Source: an uncultured Chloroflexota bacterium
GTDB taxonomy: Bacteria; Chloroflexota; Chloroflexia; Thermomicrobiales; UBA6265
Length of the DNA: 64,000 nucleotides
Assembly (NCBI GenBank): GCA_937901745.1
Contig: CALGSZ010000096.1
Location: forward strand, 62,001-126,000
Direction of reading: 5' to 3'
Shown: piece after piece, positions 55,489 to 62,243 of the stretch
Layout of the letters: each line of letters opens with the position of its first letter
Position numbering within the stretch: position 1 is the stretch's first letter
Program-made: the position numbers and the translations under genes
Notes under the pieces: generated by a model
Told to the model about the DNA's origin: nothing
The model's input: the letters and a program-made list of their open reading frames with translations, nothing else
Database searches by the model: none

Positions 55489-56943
55489 TTAGCGAACCGT
55501 CGAAGGGAGGATGCCCAGCTCGGCTCGGTACTTGGCGACCGTCCGTCGCGCGATGCGATATCCGCGCTGCAGGAGCAGCTCGCGGATGCGCATGTCCGAG
55601 AGTGGCTTCCCGTTCTGCGATTCCGTCTCGATGATCTCCTTGATCACGTCCTTGACACTGAGCGACGGGGTAAAGAAGTCGCTGAACGGGATGACCTTCC
55701 GGTTGGGGAGCATCACGTACTTGTTCGCGGTCGCCCGGCTGACGGTCGATTCGTGCACGCCAACCTGCTGAGCGACCTGCGAGCGGGTCAGCGGCCGCAG
55801 CTCGCGAACGCCCTCCCGCAGGAAATCCTCTTGAAGCTCGCAGATGCAGGTGCTGATCTTCAGGAGGGTTTCACGCCGCTGCTGGATCTTGCTGATGAAC
55901 TGCTTTGCTCGGGAGACGGCCTCGCGGATGTGGTCGCGGTCGGATTCCGAGGTCTGGGCCATGACCTCCGCCGTCTCGGCCTCGCTCGCCGTCCGAGCCC
56001 GGCGGCGTAACCGCTGCGCCAGTCCGTCGTAGAGCGGGTTGACGCGCAGGTCCGCCCGCGAGCTGCCGGCGACCTCGACTTTGAACTCGCCGTCGACGAT
56101 CGAGATGATCACGTCCGGCGAGACATACGGCGTGCGGGCCGGACTCTGCCACGTCTTCCACCGCTGCTGCTGCAACGGATGCGGGCTGAGGTAAGTCTGG
56201 ATGAACTCGTGCGCCTCGCCGATCTCTTCCGGCGTGACGCGCAGCCGCCGAGCGATCTGCTGGTAGCGGTGATTGCCGAGCTCCGTCAGGTGATCTTCGA
56301 CGATCTCCTCGACCAGCGCCGGCACTTCGACGCCAGTCTCGCGCAAGTAGTCGATCTGCAGGAGCAGGCTCTCGCGCAGGTCGCGAGCCGCGACGCCCGG
56401 CGGCGCGATCGCCTGAATCGTCGTCAGGATCCGCTCGACGTCCTCGATCGGGCGATTTGCCATCGCCGCGACTTCGGCGAGGTCGATGCTGAGCAGACCG
56501 CGCTCATCGATTGCGTCAATGAGTAGCTCCGCGACCCCGTGATCAGCCGGGTCGAGAATCGTCCGCGAATCGGCAAGGAGCTGCTCGGGAAGATCCAGCT
56601 CCGTCGCGATGAACGCGACCTCGTCGAAATCCTCCTCCGAGTCGCGCGGCTGGCGGATCGTGTCAATGCGGTCGAAGATCTCGTCGTCCGAATCGGATGG
56701 TGGCGCGGCGTTATGGTCGGTGAGGCAAGTCGCGCAGTAGCCACTTTCCATTGGGCCGCCGCAGAGCGGGCAGAGTGTCCGTTCCTCCACTTCCAGCGCG
56801 GGGTTGGACATCAACTCCGCGGCGATCACCGTTTCTAGCTCTTGCGAGGAGAGATTGAGCAGGTAATTCGCCTCGATAAGGCGAGGCAGATTGCGCTGCC
56901 GTTGCTCTTGAATCTGATCAAAATCGAGTTCCATCGCCACCAT
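55489..56943 (-). CDS. rpoN: RNA polymerase sigma-54 factor with inserted zinc ribbon
   Basis: A 484-residue sigma-54 protein. Region I (about 5-52, Gln/Leu-rich: FDQIQEQRQRNLPRLIEANY) interacts with activators. Where region II would be short and acidic, there is a four-cysteine zinc ribbon: Cys58, Cys61, Cys70 and Cys73 (CPLCGGPMESGYCATC), followed by an acidic linker. The core-binding region covers about 115-300. The C-terminal DNA-binding part has LTRSQVAQQVGVHESTVSRA and the RpoN box ARRTVAKYR at 465-473, which contacts the -24 element. The ATG at 56943 has GGAG six bases upstream. A textbook sigma-54 promoter is found at 57117-57136 on this strand, so rpoN probably drives its own transcription. 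Confidence 0.95.
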   Translation of the reverse strand: MVAMELDFDQIQEQRQRNLPRLIEANYLLNLSSQELETVIAAELMSNPALEVEERTLCPLCGGPMESGYCATCLTDHNAAPPSDSDDEIFDRIDTIRQPRDSEEDFDEVAFIATELDLPEQLLADSRTILDPADHGVAELLIDAIDERGLLSIDLAEVAAMANRPIEDVERILTTIQAIAPPGVAARDLRESLLLQIDYLRETGVEVPALVEEIVEDHLTELGNHRYQQIARRLRVTPEEIGEAHEFIQTYLSPHPLQQQRWKTWQSPARTPYVSPDVIISIVDGEFKVEVAGSSRADLRVNPLYDGLAQRLRRRARTASEAETAEVMAQTSESDRDHIREAVSRAKQFISKIQQRRETLLKISTCICELQEDFLREGVRELRPLTRSQVAQQVGVHESTVSRATANKYVMLPNRKVIPFSDFFTPSLSVKDVIKEIIETESQNGKPLSDMRIRELLLQRGYRIARRTVAKYRAELGILPSTVR

Positions 56944-57116
56944 GAGGGGCTCCATCACTAGGCGCTGCCATTCGCCTGCACGAGGCTAGGCGGACGCGGT
57001 GGCGCCAGCCACCATCTAAGGCTCGACTGTCGCTCGCGATCATCGCCGTGGACATCGCCAGTGACGCAAAACCCATTCCATGCATGAACCATGCCATGCT
57101 CGCCGTGCTATTTCCA

Positions 57117-57136
57117 TTCGCAAGAATCGTGCCAAC
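57117..57136 (-). promoter_or_regulatory. Sigma-54 promoter upstream of rpoN
   Basis: On the minus strand TTGGCACG (57135-57128), four bases, then TTGCGAA. The invariant GG and GC are exactly ten bases apart. All eleven conserved positions of TGGCACG-N4-TTGC are met. The expected transcription start is near 57109, about 165 bases before the rpoN ATG. Confidence 0.8.
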
Positions 57137-57173
57137 GTAGTGGTCCACCACTCGGTCTAGGTAGCATAGACGA

Positions 57174-57202
57174 CAAAAACCGCGCCGGGAATCCGGCGCG
57201 GT
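57174..57202 (-). terminator. Rho-independent terminator of the ferritin-like gene
   Basis: A perfect 10-bp stem (ACCGCGCCGG with CCGGCGCGGT, 57179-57202) with a GAAT loop, followed on the minus strand by TTTTT. It isolates the ferritin-like gene from rpoN downstream. Confidence 0.9.
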
Positions 57203-57232
57203 CTAGTAAGACGGAAGTTGTGAAAGGCGCGA

Positions 57233-57877
57233 CTACGCGCGCATCGTACCGGATGATGAGCTGTCCTGGGCAGTCGCCTTCCAAGCGGCATCGGCCATCT
57301 TGCGCGTCGCGTCAGCCGCGCCGGCGGCGACCTTGTGATCGTCCTTCGCCAACTCGTTGACGACGACATCCTCGATGATGTGGTTGATGCGCTGGATCAT
57401 GCCGGCGTAGCCACGCAGATGCTGCTCAGCCACGCCCGCGAGCCGAGCGTCACCTAGGGCGGTCGCGGTCGTGTGTAGCATCGTGTAACCGATCGCCGCC
57501 AGGTTGAACGCCGTGTAGTCGTCCCGTAGCGCCTTCGAGTTCCCCTCGGCGCGCATCATGTCGATGATGCCAGCCGCCTTCCCAAGGAGCGCCGCACCTG
57601 CTTCCTTGATCGGGCTGCCTGCCGTTCCGCCGTACTGCTCTTGCAACGCCTTGAGCGCGTCGCGCTGCCGCTTGACGGTGTCGTGGAAGCTGCGCACGGC
57701 CTCGACCGCGATGGCATCGTCCTTGACCTGGCTAAGCTGGCGGTCAAGCGCCTCCTCGATGTGGCTCTCGAGCGCGACCATGTCGCCGAGCCAGTCAGCA
57801 AGCGTCTTCTTGCTCTTGTCGTCGAGTCCGCCGACCATCCCCGTCGGCTCCATCTCCTGCTGCCCAAGCTCGCTCAT
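57233..57877 (-). CDS. Ferritin-like DUF892-type protein
   Basis: A 214-residue, almost entirely helical protein. It opens with KKTLADWLGDMVALESHIEE, has VKRQRDALKALQEQYGGT, then GAALLGKAAGIIDMMRAEGN and YTAFNLAAIGYTMLHTTA, consistent with a four-helix ferritin-like bundle of the YciE/YciF (DUF892) group. Glu and His residues at helix positions (HIEE, YTML, EQHL) could form a diiron site, but not all canonical ligands are certain. Such proteins are usually stress-induced. The start is the ATG at 57877 with GGACGGAG upstream. A sigma-54-like promoter lies 61 bases above it. Confidence 0.7.
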   Translation of the reverse strand: MSELGQQEMEPTGMVGGLDDKSKKTLADWLGDMVALESHIEEALDRQLSQVKDDAIAVEAVRSFHDTVKRQRDALKALQEQYGGTAGSPIKEAGAALLGKAAGIIDMMRAEGNSKALRDDYTAFNLAAIGYTMLHTTATALGDARLAGVAEQHLRGYAGMIQRINHIIEDVVVNELAKDDHKVAAGAADATRKMADAAWKATAQDSSSSGTMRA

Positions 57878-57946
57878 CGTCGCTCCGTCCTTTCCGTTCC
57901 AGACGCGCGCTGGATATGCGGGACCAAACATGTCCCTTCACTAGCC

Positions 57947-57965
57947 TTGGCACACGGCGTGCCAA
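57947..57965 (-). promoter_or_regulatory. Palindromic sigma-54-like promoter
   Basis: On the minus strand TTGGCACG, four bases, then GTGCC: a perfect -24 element and a -12 element that keeps its GC with the correct ten-base spacing. The block is also a perfect inverted repeat (TTGGCAC - 5 nt - GTGCCAA), so it could instead be an operator. Expected start near 57938, 61 bases before the ferritin-like gene. Confidence 0.5.
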
Positions 57966-58183
57966 CGTCTGCCGCCCAGTCACAGCTCGGGCAACGCGCT
58001 GACGTGGAAGGTGACTAGGATCACCGTGGTCGGCGCGCGGCTTCACGTTGCAGGATTCGTGGGATGCCCGGGCTGGCGAACTGGCTTCGAAGCCAGCTCC
58101 TCCAGGCGAATAGCGTGACGCTTTGGCCACTAGGGGAAACGCGCTCAGTGCGCGCCAACCGTCAAAGATTCGCGTTGCATTCG

Positions 58184-58212
58184 TTGTGCAGATTCGTGCC
58201 AAGGGGTATAAC
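58184..58212 (+). promoter_or_regulatory. Sigma-70-type promoter of the activator gene
   Basis: TTGTGC (58184-58189) and TATAAC (58207-58212) are 17 bases apart, predicting a start near 58219 and an untranslated leader of about 78 bases before the NtrC-type gene. Confidence 0.55.
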
Positions 58213-58296
58213 TGACGAAACAGCCAATGAGCCAGAGGGTCTGAAACCCGGAAGCCGCGGGAAACTATCGGCATCACGCCTCTAGAGGCTTTACAC

Positions 58297-59697
58297 ATGC
58301 GACGGATTCTGATTGCAGATGACGAGCCCTCGGTCCGCGATGTGCTGCGGAACCTGATGGAAGACGAGGGCTATGAGGTCAGCGAGGCGGGCAGCGGCGA
58401 CGAGGTCCTGGCCGCGCTATCCACGCCCGGCAACGGCTCGCCCGATCTCGTCATCATGGATGTCTATATGCCCGGCAAGAGCGGGTTGGACGTGCTACGC
58501 GAGGTGCGAAAGGGAACCGGCCAAGCGGCTGGCGCTCAGCTGCCGGTGCTGGTGATTACCGGGCGCGGCACTTCCAAGACCGCCATCGAAGCCATCCAGC
58601 TTGGCGCCTACGACTACATCACCAAGCCGTTCGACATCGACGATGTGGCCGTCACCGTCAAGCGGTTCTTCGAGTGGCAGGACCTGAACGAGCAGGTCGT
58701 GAACCTCTCGACCCAGCTCGGTGAGCGCGACCCGGACGAAGTCTTGATCGGCAACAGCCCGGCGATGCAGGAGGTCTACAAGACGATCGGGCGCGTTGCC
58801 CGCTCCGACGCGACCGTCCTCATCTCCGGCGAGACGGGAACCGGCAAAGAGCTCGTCGCGACGATCCTACACCGCACCTCGAGCTATTCGCGCGGCCCGC
58901 TGATCAAAGTGAACTGCGCCGCCCTCCCGGAGACGCTGCTCGAGAGCGAGCTCTTCGGCCATGAGAAGGGCGCGTTCACCGGGGCGGTCACCCAGCGCAA
59001 GGGCCGGTTCGAGATGGCCCACAAGGGGACAATCTTCCTCGACGAGATCGGCGAGATGACGCTCGCCACGCAGAAGAAGCTCCTGCGAGTTCTCCAAGAA
59101 CGGGAATTCGAGCGCGTCGGCGGATCAACGACGGTCAAGGTCGATACTCGCGTCATCGCGGCGACCAACAAGAATTTGCAGCATGAGATCGCGGAGGGCC
59201 GGTTCCGCGAGGATCTCTACTACCGGCTGAATGTGATCTCGATCTACCTGCCGCCGCTGCGCGATCGGGGCGACGACATTCGCCTGCTTGTCGAGCACTT
59301 CCTTCACAAGCACCGCGCCTATCCCGGCGCGCCTCCCGCTCGGATCAGCGAGGGGGCAATGGAGGCGCTGCGCTCCTACCACTGGCCAGGCAACGTGCGC
59401 GAGTTGGAGAACGTGATCGAGCGAGCCGTCATCCTCTCGCAAGGCGGCGTCATTACGGAAGATCTGATCAACTTCAGCGGCGCCGACAATCGCCGGTTCA
59501 TTGATATCAGCCAGCGCCTGCGCGAGGGGATGCGCTTGAGTGACCTCCTGGCCGATGTCGAGCGCCAGGCTGTCGCGGAAGCGCTCAATCTGACGCAGGG
59601 AGACCGCGTCGCCGCGGCGGCGATGCTTGGCGTCCGGCTCGAGGAGCTTCAGGACCGCGTCCAGGCATTCGGCCTTGAGACGGCCACCGCTCGCTGA
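58297..59697 (+). CDS. NtrC-family sigma-54-dependent response regulator
   Basis: A 466-residue activator with all three modules. The receiver covers residues 1-125 with phospho-acceptor Asp55 (VIMDVYMP) and Lys110 (YITKPF). The AAA+ domain at about 145-385 has Walker A GETGTGKE (178-185), the sigma-54 contact loop GAFTGA (225-230) and FLDEIGEM. A Fis-type helix-turn-helix lies at the C-terminus (LADVERQAVAEALNLTQGD, then AAAAMLGVRLEEL). It hydrolyses ATP to open sigma-54 promoters. The ATG at 58297 has GAGG upstream. No sensor kinase gene is in the window. Nearby sigma-54 promoters are its likely targets. Confidence 0.95.
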   Translation: MRRILIADDEPSVRDVLRNLMEDEGYEVSEAGSGDEVLAALSTPGNGSPDLVIMDVYMPGKSGLDVLREVRKGTGQAAGAQLPVLVITGRGTSKTAIEAIQLGAYDYITKPFDIDDVAVTVKRFFEWQDLNEQVVNLSTQLGERDPDEVLIGNSPAMQEVYKTIGRVARSDATVLISGETGTGKELVATILHRTSSYSRGPLIKVNCAALPETLLESELFGHEKGAFTGAVTQRKGRFEMAHKGTIFLDEIGEMTLATQKKLLRVLQEREFERVGGSTTVKVDTRVIAATNKNLQHEIAEGRFREDLYYRLNVISIYLPPLRDRGDDIRLLVEHFLHKHRAYPGAPPARISEGAMEALRSYHWPGNVRELENVIERAVILSQGGVITEDLINFSGADNRRFIDISQRLREGMRLSDLLADVERQAVAEALNLTQGDRVAAAAMLGVRLEELQDRVQAFGLETATAR

Positions 59698-59751
59698 GCT
59701 CGCACCGCTTCCAATCAGAGCTCGGATGGGCATGACCTTCACCGGGGATGC

Positions 59752-59782
59752 CGAGTGAGCGGCCAGTTAGGCCGCTCACTCG
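59752..59782 (+). terminator. Perfect 13-bp stem-loop after the activator gene
   Basis: CGAGTGAGCGGCC (59752-59764) and GGCCGCTCACTCG (59770-59782) pair perfectly around a five-base loop, 55 bases after the activator stop. There is no T-run, so it may terminate weakly or protect the transcript end. Confidence 0.6.
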
Positions 59783-59868
59783 TCGGGACTGCTCGGGAGC
59801 CAAGGGAGGAAGTTAGAGGCTGTTGGTGGCTCCTGGGGAAAGCATCGTACGCCCTGGCGGAGCCGAGA

Positions 59869-59894
59869 GGTGGGCGCCGATGGTGGGCGCGGAT
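59869..59894 (+). repeat. Tandem 13-bp direct repeat, candidate activator site
   Basis: GGTGGGCGCCGAT (59869-59881) is followed immediately by GGTGGGCGCGGAT (59882-59894), 12 of 13 bases identical. It lies about 175-200 bp upstream of the sigma-54 promoter, a usual enhancer distance for NtrC-type proteins. Confidence 0.55.
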
Positions 59895-60067
59895 GCTTCG
59901 CGCCAATGCAGGAGGCGGCCCCGAGCAGCTATCGAGTTAATCCGGGAGGGGTGGTTTCGGATCCCCGTTCCCGCCGATTTGCTTCATCGCACGATCTGTG
60001 CCAAACACCTCGCAGAGAGACTTCGGCAACGCCTTGAGATCGTGAAGTTTTGCTCACGCCCCTTCTC

Positions 60068-60086
60068 TTTGGCACGGGTCTTGCGA
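60068..60086 (+). promoter_or_regulatory. Perfect sigma-54 promoter of the receiver gene
   Basis: TTTGGCACG (60068-60076), four bases, TTGCGA (60081-60086). The GG (60071-60072) and GC (60083-60084) are ten bases apart, and all conserved positions match. The expected start is near 60096, about 114 bases before the receiver gene. Confidence 0.85.
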
Positions 60087-60209
60087 TCCCACGGTTCCGG
60101 CTGGGATGTCTTCGACCTCCCTCAGGTAAGCGATTCGGAATCACTCAACCGGGATAGGCCGATGCGGGCATTAGTGACTGGCGACTAGACACCATGGGAC
60201 GACGAACGC

Positions 60210-60608
60210 ATGAGTCATTTGATCTTGGTCGTGGATGACGAGCCTGCGATTCGGCAGGCGGTACAGCTCGTCCTCGAAGACGAAAACTTCACAGTCGCTA
60301 CCGCCCCCAACGGCGCCGCCGCTCTGGCGTTACTCGACACCATTTGTCCCGACGCAATCCTGCTCGACCTCTGCATGCCGATCATGGACGGCTATGAGTT
60401 TCTCGCCGCGTATCGCGATCGGCCGGATGGCAACGCGGTCGTCATCGTCTGCTCCACCTATGCCAGTCGATCGCGATTGCGAGAGTTGGACGCTGACGGA
60501 TTCATCGGCAAGCCTTTCGATATCAACGAATTGATCGAGCTCCTTCAGACTCTGCTCCAACAACCAGGGCGACGTCCGGCCTCCGCGGCAGCGCGCGCGG
60601 TCCCTTAG
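60210..60608 (+). CDS. Single-domain response regulator (CheY-like receiver)
   Basis: A 132-residue stand-alone receiver: acidic pocket VVDDEP at residues 7-12, phospho-acceptor Asp53 in LLDLCMP, switch Thr/Ser near VCSTYASR and Lys101 in IGKPFD. There is no output domain; the last 20 residues are a Pro/Ala-rich tail. It may shuttle phosphate, act on a partner protein or compete with the NtrC-type activator for a kinase. It is preceded by a perfect sigma-54 promoter, so its synthesis should depend on that activator. Start ATG at 60210, ribosome binding site weak (GGGACGACG). A second sigma-54 promoter follows the stop codon. Confidence 0.88.
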   Translation: MSHLILVVDDEPAIRQAVQLVLEDENFTVATAPNGAAALALLDTICPDAILLDLCMPIMDGYEFLAAYRDRPDGNAVVIVCSTYASRSRLRELDADGFIGKPFDINELIELLQTLLQQPGRRPASAAARAVP

Positions 60609-60651
60609 GCTCCTAGCCAGCGCGTGACTAGCCCGGCAAGCCTACGGCCGA

Positions 60652-60669
60652 TTGGTACGGTTCTTGCTG
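60652..60669 (+). promoter_or_regulatory. Sigma-54 promoter of the sugar ABC operon
   Basis: TTGGTACG (60652-60659), four bases, TTGCTG (60664-60669), with GG and GC ten bases apart. It differs from consensus at one conserved position (T for C in the -24 box). The expected start near 60679 leaves a leader of about 70 bases before the binding-protein gene. Confidence 0.7.
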
Positions 60670-60747
60670 CCGCAAGCCCGCGGCGCCCTGACTTTCAGGC
60701 ACAACTCACAATCGCCGCCACTTCTCACTCGCGAAAGGAGTGACAGC

Positions 60748-62130
60748 ATGGGCAGCCTCGCGCAGAGCCAACGGCGGTCGACCAGACGACGATTCCTTCA
60801 AGGCGCGGGCGCCCTGGGCACGAGCGCGCTCCTCCCGGCAATCGTCCGGGGTCGCGCCGCCGCTCAAACGCCGCCCACTTTCGACCGGGAAGCCTCGATC
60901 ACCTCGTGGGGGTTCGGTGCTGAGGAAACCAACCCCATGGCCTTCACCCGAATCAATGCCTTCCGTGAGGCCTATCCATCAATCGAGCTAGAACTGGTGC
61001 CGGAGTTCGACGACCAGAAGCTGCTGACCGGCTTTGCCGCGAAGCAGCTGCCGGACCTCCTTTGGATGGATCGCTTCCGCATCGCGAGCTGGGCCGCGCG
61101 CGGCGTGCTGCAGCCACTCGATGACCTCATCGCGGCATCCGGGATCGATCTCGAGTCGTACTACCCGGCCGCGCTCGACGAGGTCACCTACGAGGGGAAG
61201 ATCTACGGCATCCCGCAGTTCATGGATGTCCGCGGGCTCTACGTCAGCCTCGACGCGCTCGGAGAAATCGGTCAGGACATCGAACAGCTCGACACATCAG
61301 ACTGGGACCAGCTCGCTCGACTTGGCGCCGAGTTGCTGCGGCGCGATGGGGATCGCGTCGAGCGGTGGGGGTTCGATCACAAGCTCCAGGCGGGGCACAT
61401 CTACCTGTGGTCGCAAGGCAACGGCGGCACCTTGCTGAGCGAGGACGCCCAAGAAGCGACCTTCGCCGATCCGAAGGCAGTCGAGGCGCTGGCCTGGGGC
61501 GTCGACGCCTACAAGCGTCAAGGCGGCTTCAAGCTCTACGAAGGATTCGCGACGACCTGGCAAGGGGACGAGCAGTTCGCTCGCGGCCAGGTGGCGATGA
61601 CCGTCTACGAAAGCTGGATGCTCGGCATCGTGGCGCGCGTGGCGCCGGACCTCAACTTCCGAGTGCTGCCGATCAAGGCGCGAGGCGGGGATCAGCTCGT
61701 CAGCTACAGCGGCGGTCCGGCCTGGTGCATCCCGAACGGCGCGAACGATCCTGAAGCAGCCTGGGTCTTCATCGAGTTCATGAACCGGCTCGATACCTGG
61801 CGAACCGGCGCGGCAGGCGTCAAGGAGTTCCAGGTGAGCGAGGGGCGGCCCTATATCCCGTCGCTGACCGCGCATAAGGAAGCGGATCAGATGCAGATCG
61901 AGGAGTTCTACGAGCCGATCGCCCCGCAGCTCGACGAAGCCGTCCAGCTCTGGCCGCGGATCCTCGAGCAGAGCTTCATTCGACCAGTCTCGAAGTCGCC
62001 AATCGGCGCTCAGCTCCACGACATCCTCCAGCAGGAGGGGGTCATGCCCGCGCTGCGCGAGGAGAAGTCGCCGGAAGATGCGATGGCGGATGCCACCCAG
62101 AGCGCCCAGGACGCGATTGACAGCCAGTAG
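60748..62130 (+). CDS. Carbohydrate ABC transporter substrate-binding protein (family 1)
   Basis: A 460-residue exported solute-binding protein. Tat signal RRRFLQGAGALGTSALLPA at about residues 14-32. The mature protein has family-1 (MalE/UgpB-like) features: TRINAFREAYPSIELELVPE, KLLTGFAAKQLPDLLWMDRF, LQPLDDLIAASG, then YEGKIYGIPQFMDVRGLYV, and later YSGGPAWCIPNGANDPEAAW. It captures a sugar or polyol for the two permeases encoded next. The start is the ATG at 60748 with AAAGGAG seven bases upstream; an in-frame upstream extension lacks a signal peptide. A sigma-54 promoter lies 70-95 bases above, an unusual control for sugar uptake. Confidence 0.93.
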   Translation: MGSLAQSQRRSTRRRFLQGAGALGTSALLPAIVRGRAAAQTPPTFDREASITSWGFGAEETNPMAFTRINAFREAYPSIELELVPEFDDQKLLTGFAAKQLPDLLWMDRFRIASWAARGVLQPLDDLIAASGIDLESYYPAALDEVTYEGKIYGIPQFMDVRGLYVSLDALGEIGQDIEQLDTSDWDQLARLGAELLRRDGDRVERWGFDHKLQAGHIYLWSQGNGGTLLSEDAQEATFADPKAVEALAWGVDAYKRQGGFKLYEGFATTWQGDEQFARGQVAMTVYESWMLGIVARVAPDLNFRVLPIKARGGDQLVSYSGGPAWCIPNGANDPEAAWVFIEFMNRLDTWRTGAAGVKEFQVSEGRPYIPSLTAHKEADQMQIEEFYEPIAPQLDEAVQLWPRILEQSFIRPVSKSPIGAQLHDILQQEGVMPALREEKSPEDAMADATQSAQDAIDSQ

Positions 62131-62243
62131 CGCAACCAGTCGCAGCGGGATTCGACCGCGCTCAATTGCCGCCGTGCCCGGCACCCGCCGCGCGTGGACG
62201 ATGAGCGGAAGGGACCGCGCTGCCCAAAGGGAGTTTCCTGCCG

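Larger units (their letters stand above)
57878..58296. other. Divergent control region, ferritin-like gene and activator gene
   Basis: About 420 bases with no gene. It contains the minus-strand sigma-54-like element at 57947-57965, the plus-strand sigma-70-type promoter at 58184-58212 and two degenerate relatives of the sigma-54 box on the minus strand, near 58048-58062 (first two G replaced by C) and 58187-58202 (spacing one base short). Confidence 0.6.
59698..60209. other. Regulatory spacer upstream of the receiver gene
   Basis: About 510 bases without a gene, organised like an enhancer-driven promoter region: a 13-bp stem-loop (59752-59782), a tandem 13-bp repeat (59869-59894), a minus-strand sigma-54-like element (59989-60005) and the perfect plus-strand sigma-54 promoter (60068-60086). 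Confidence 0.65.

Noticed and set aside
59821..59920. Possible riboswitch (cyclic-di-GMP type) before the receiver gene
   Set aside because: The conserved core does not match, and the sigma-54 promoter lies downstream of it, so it would not be in that transcript.
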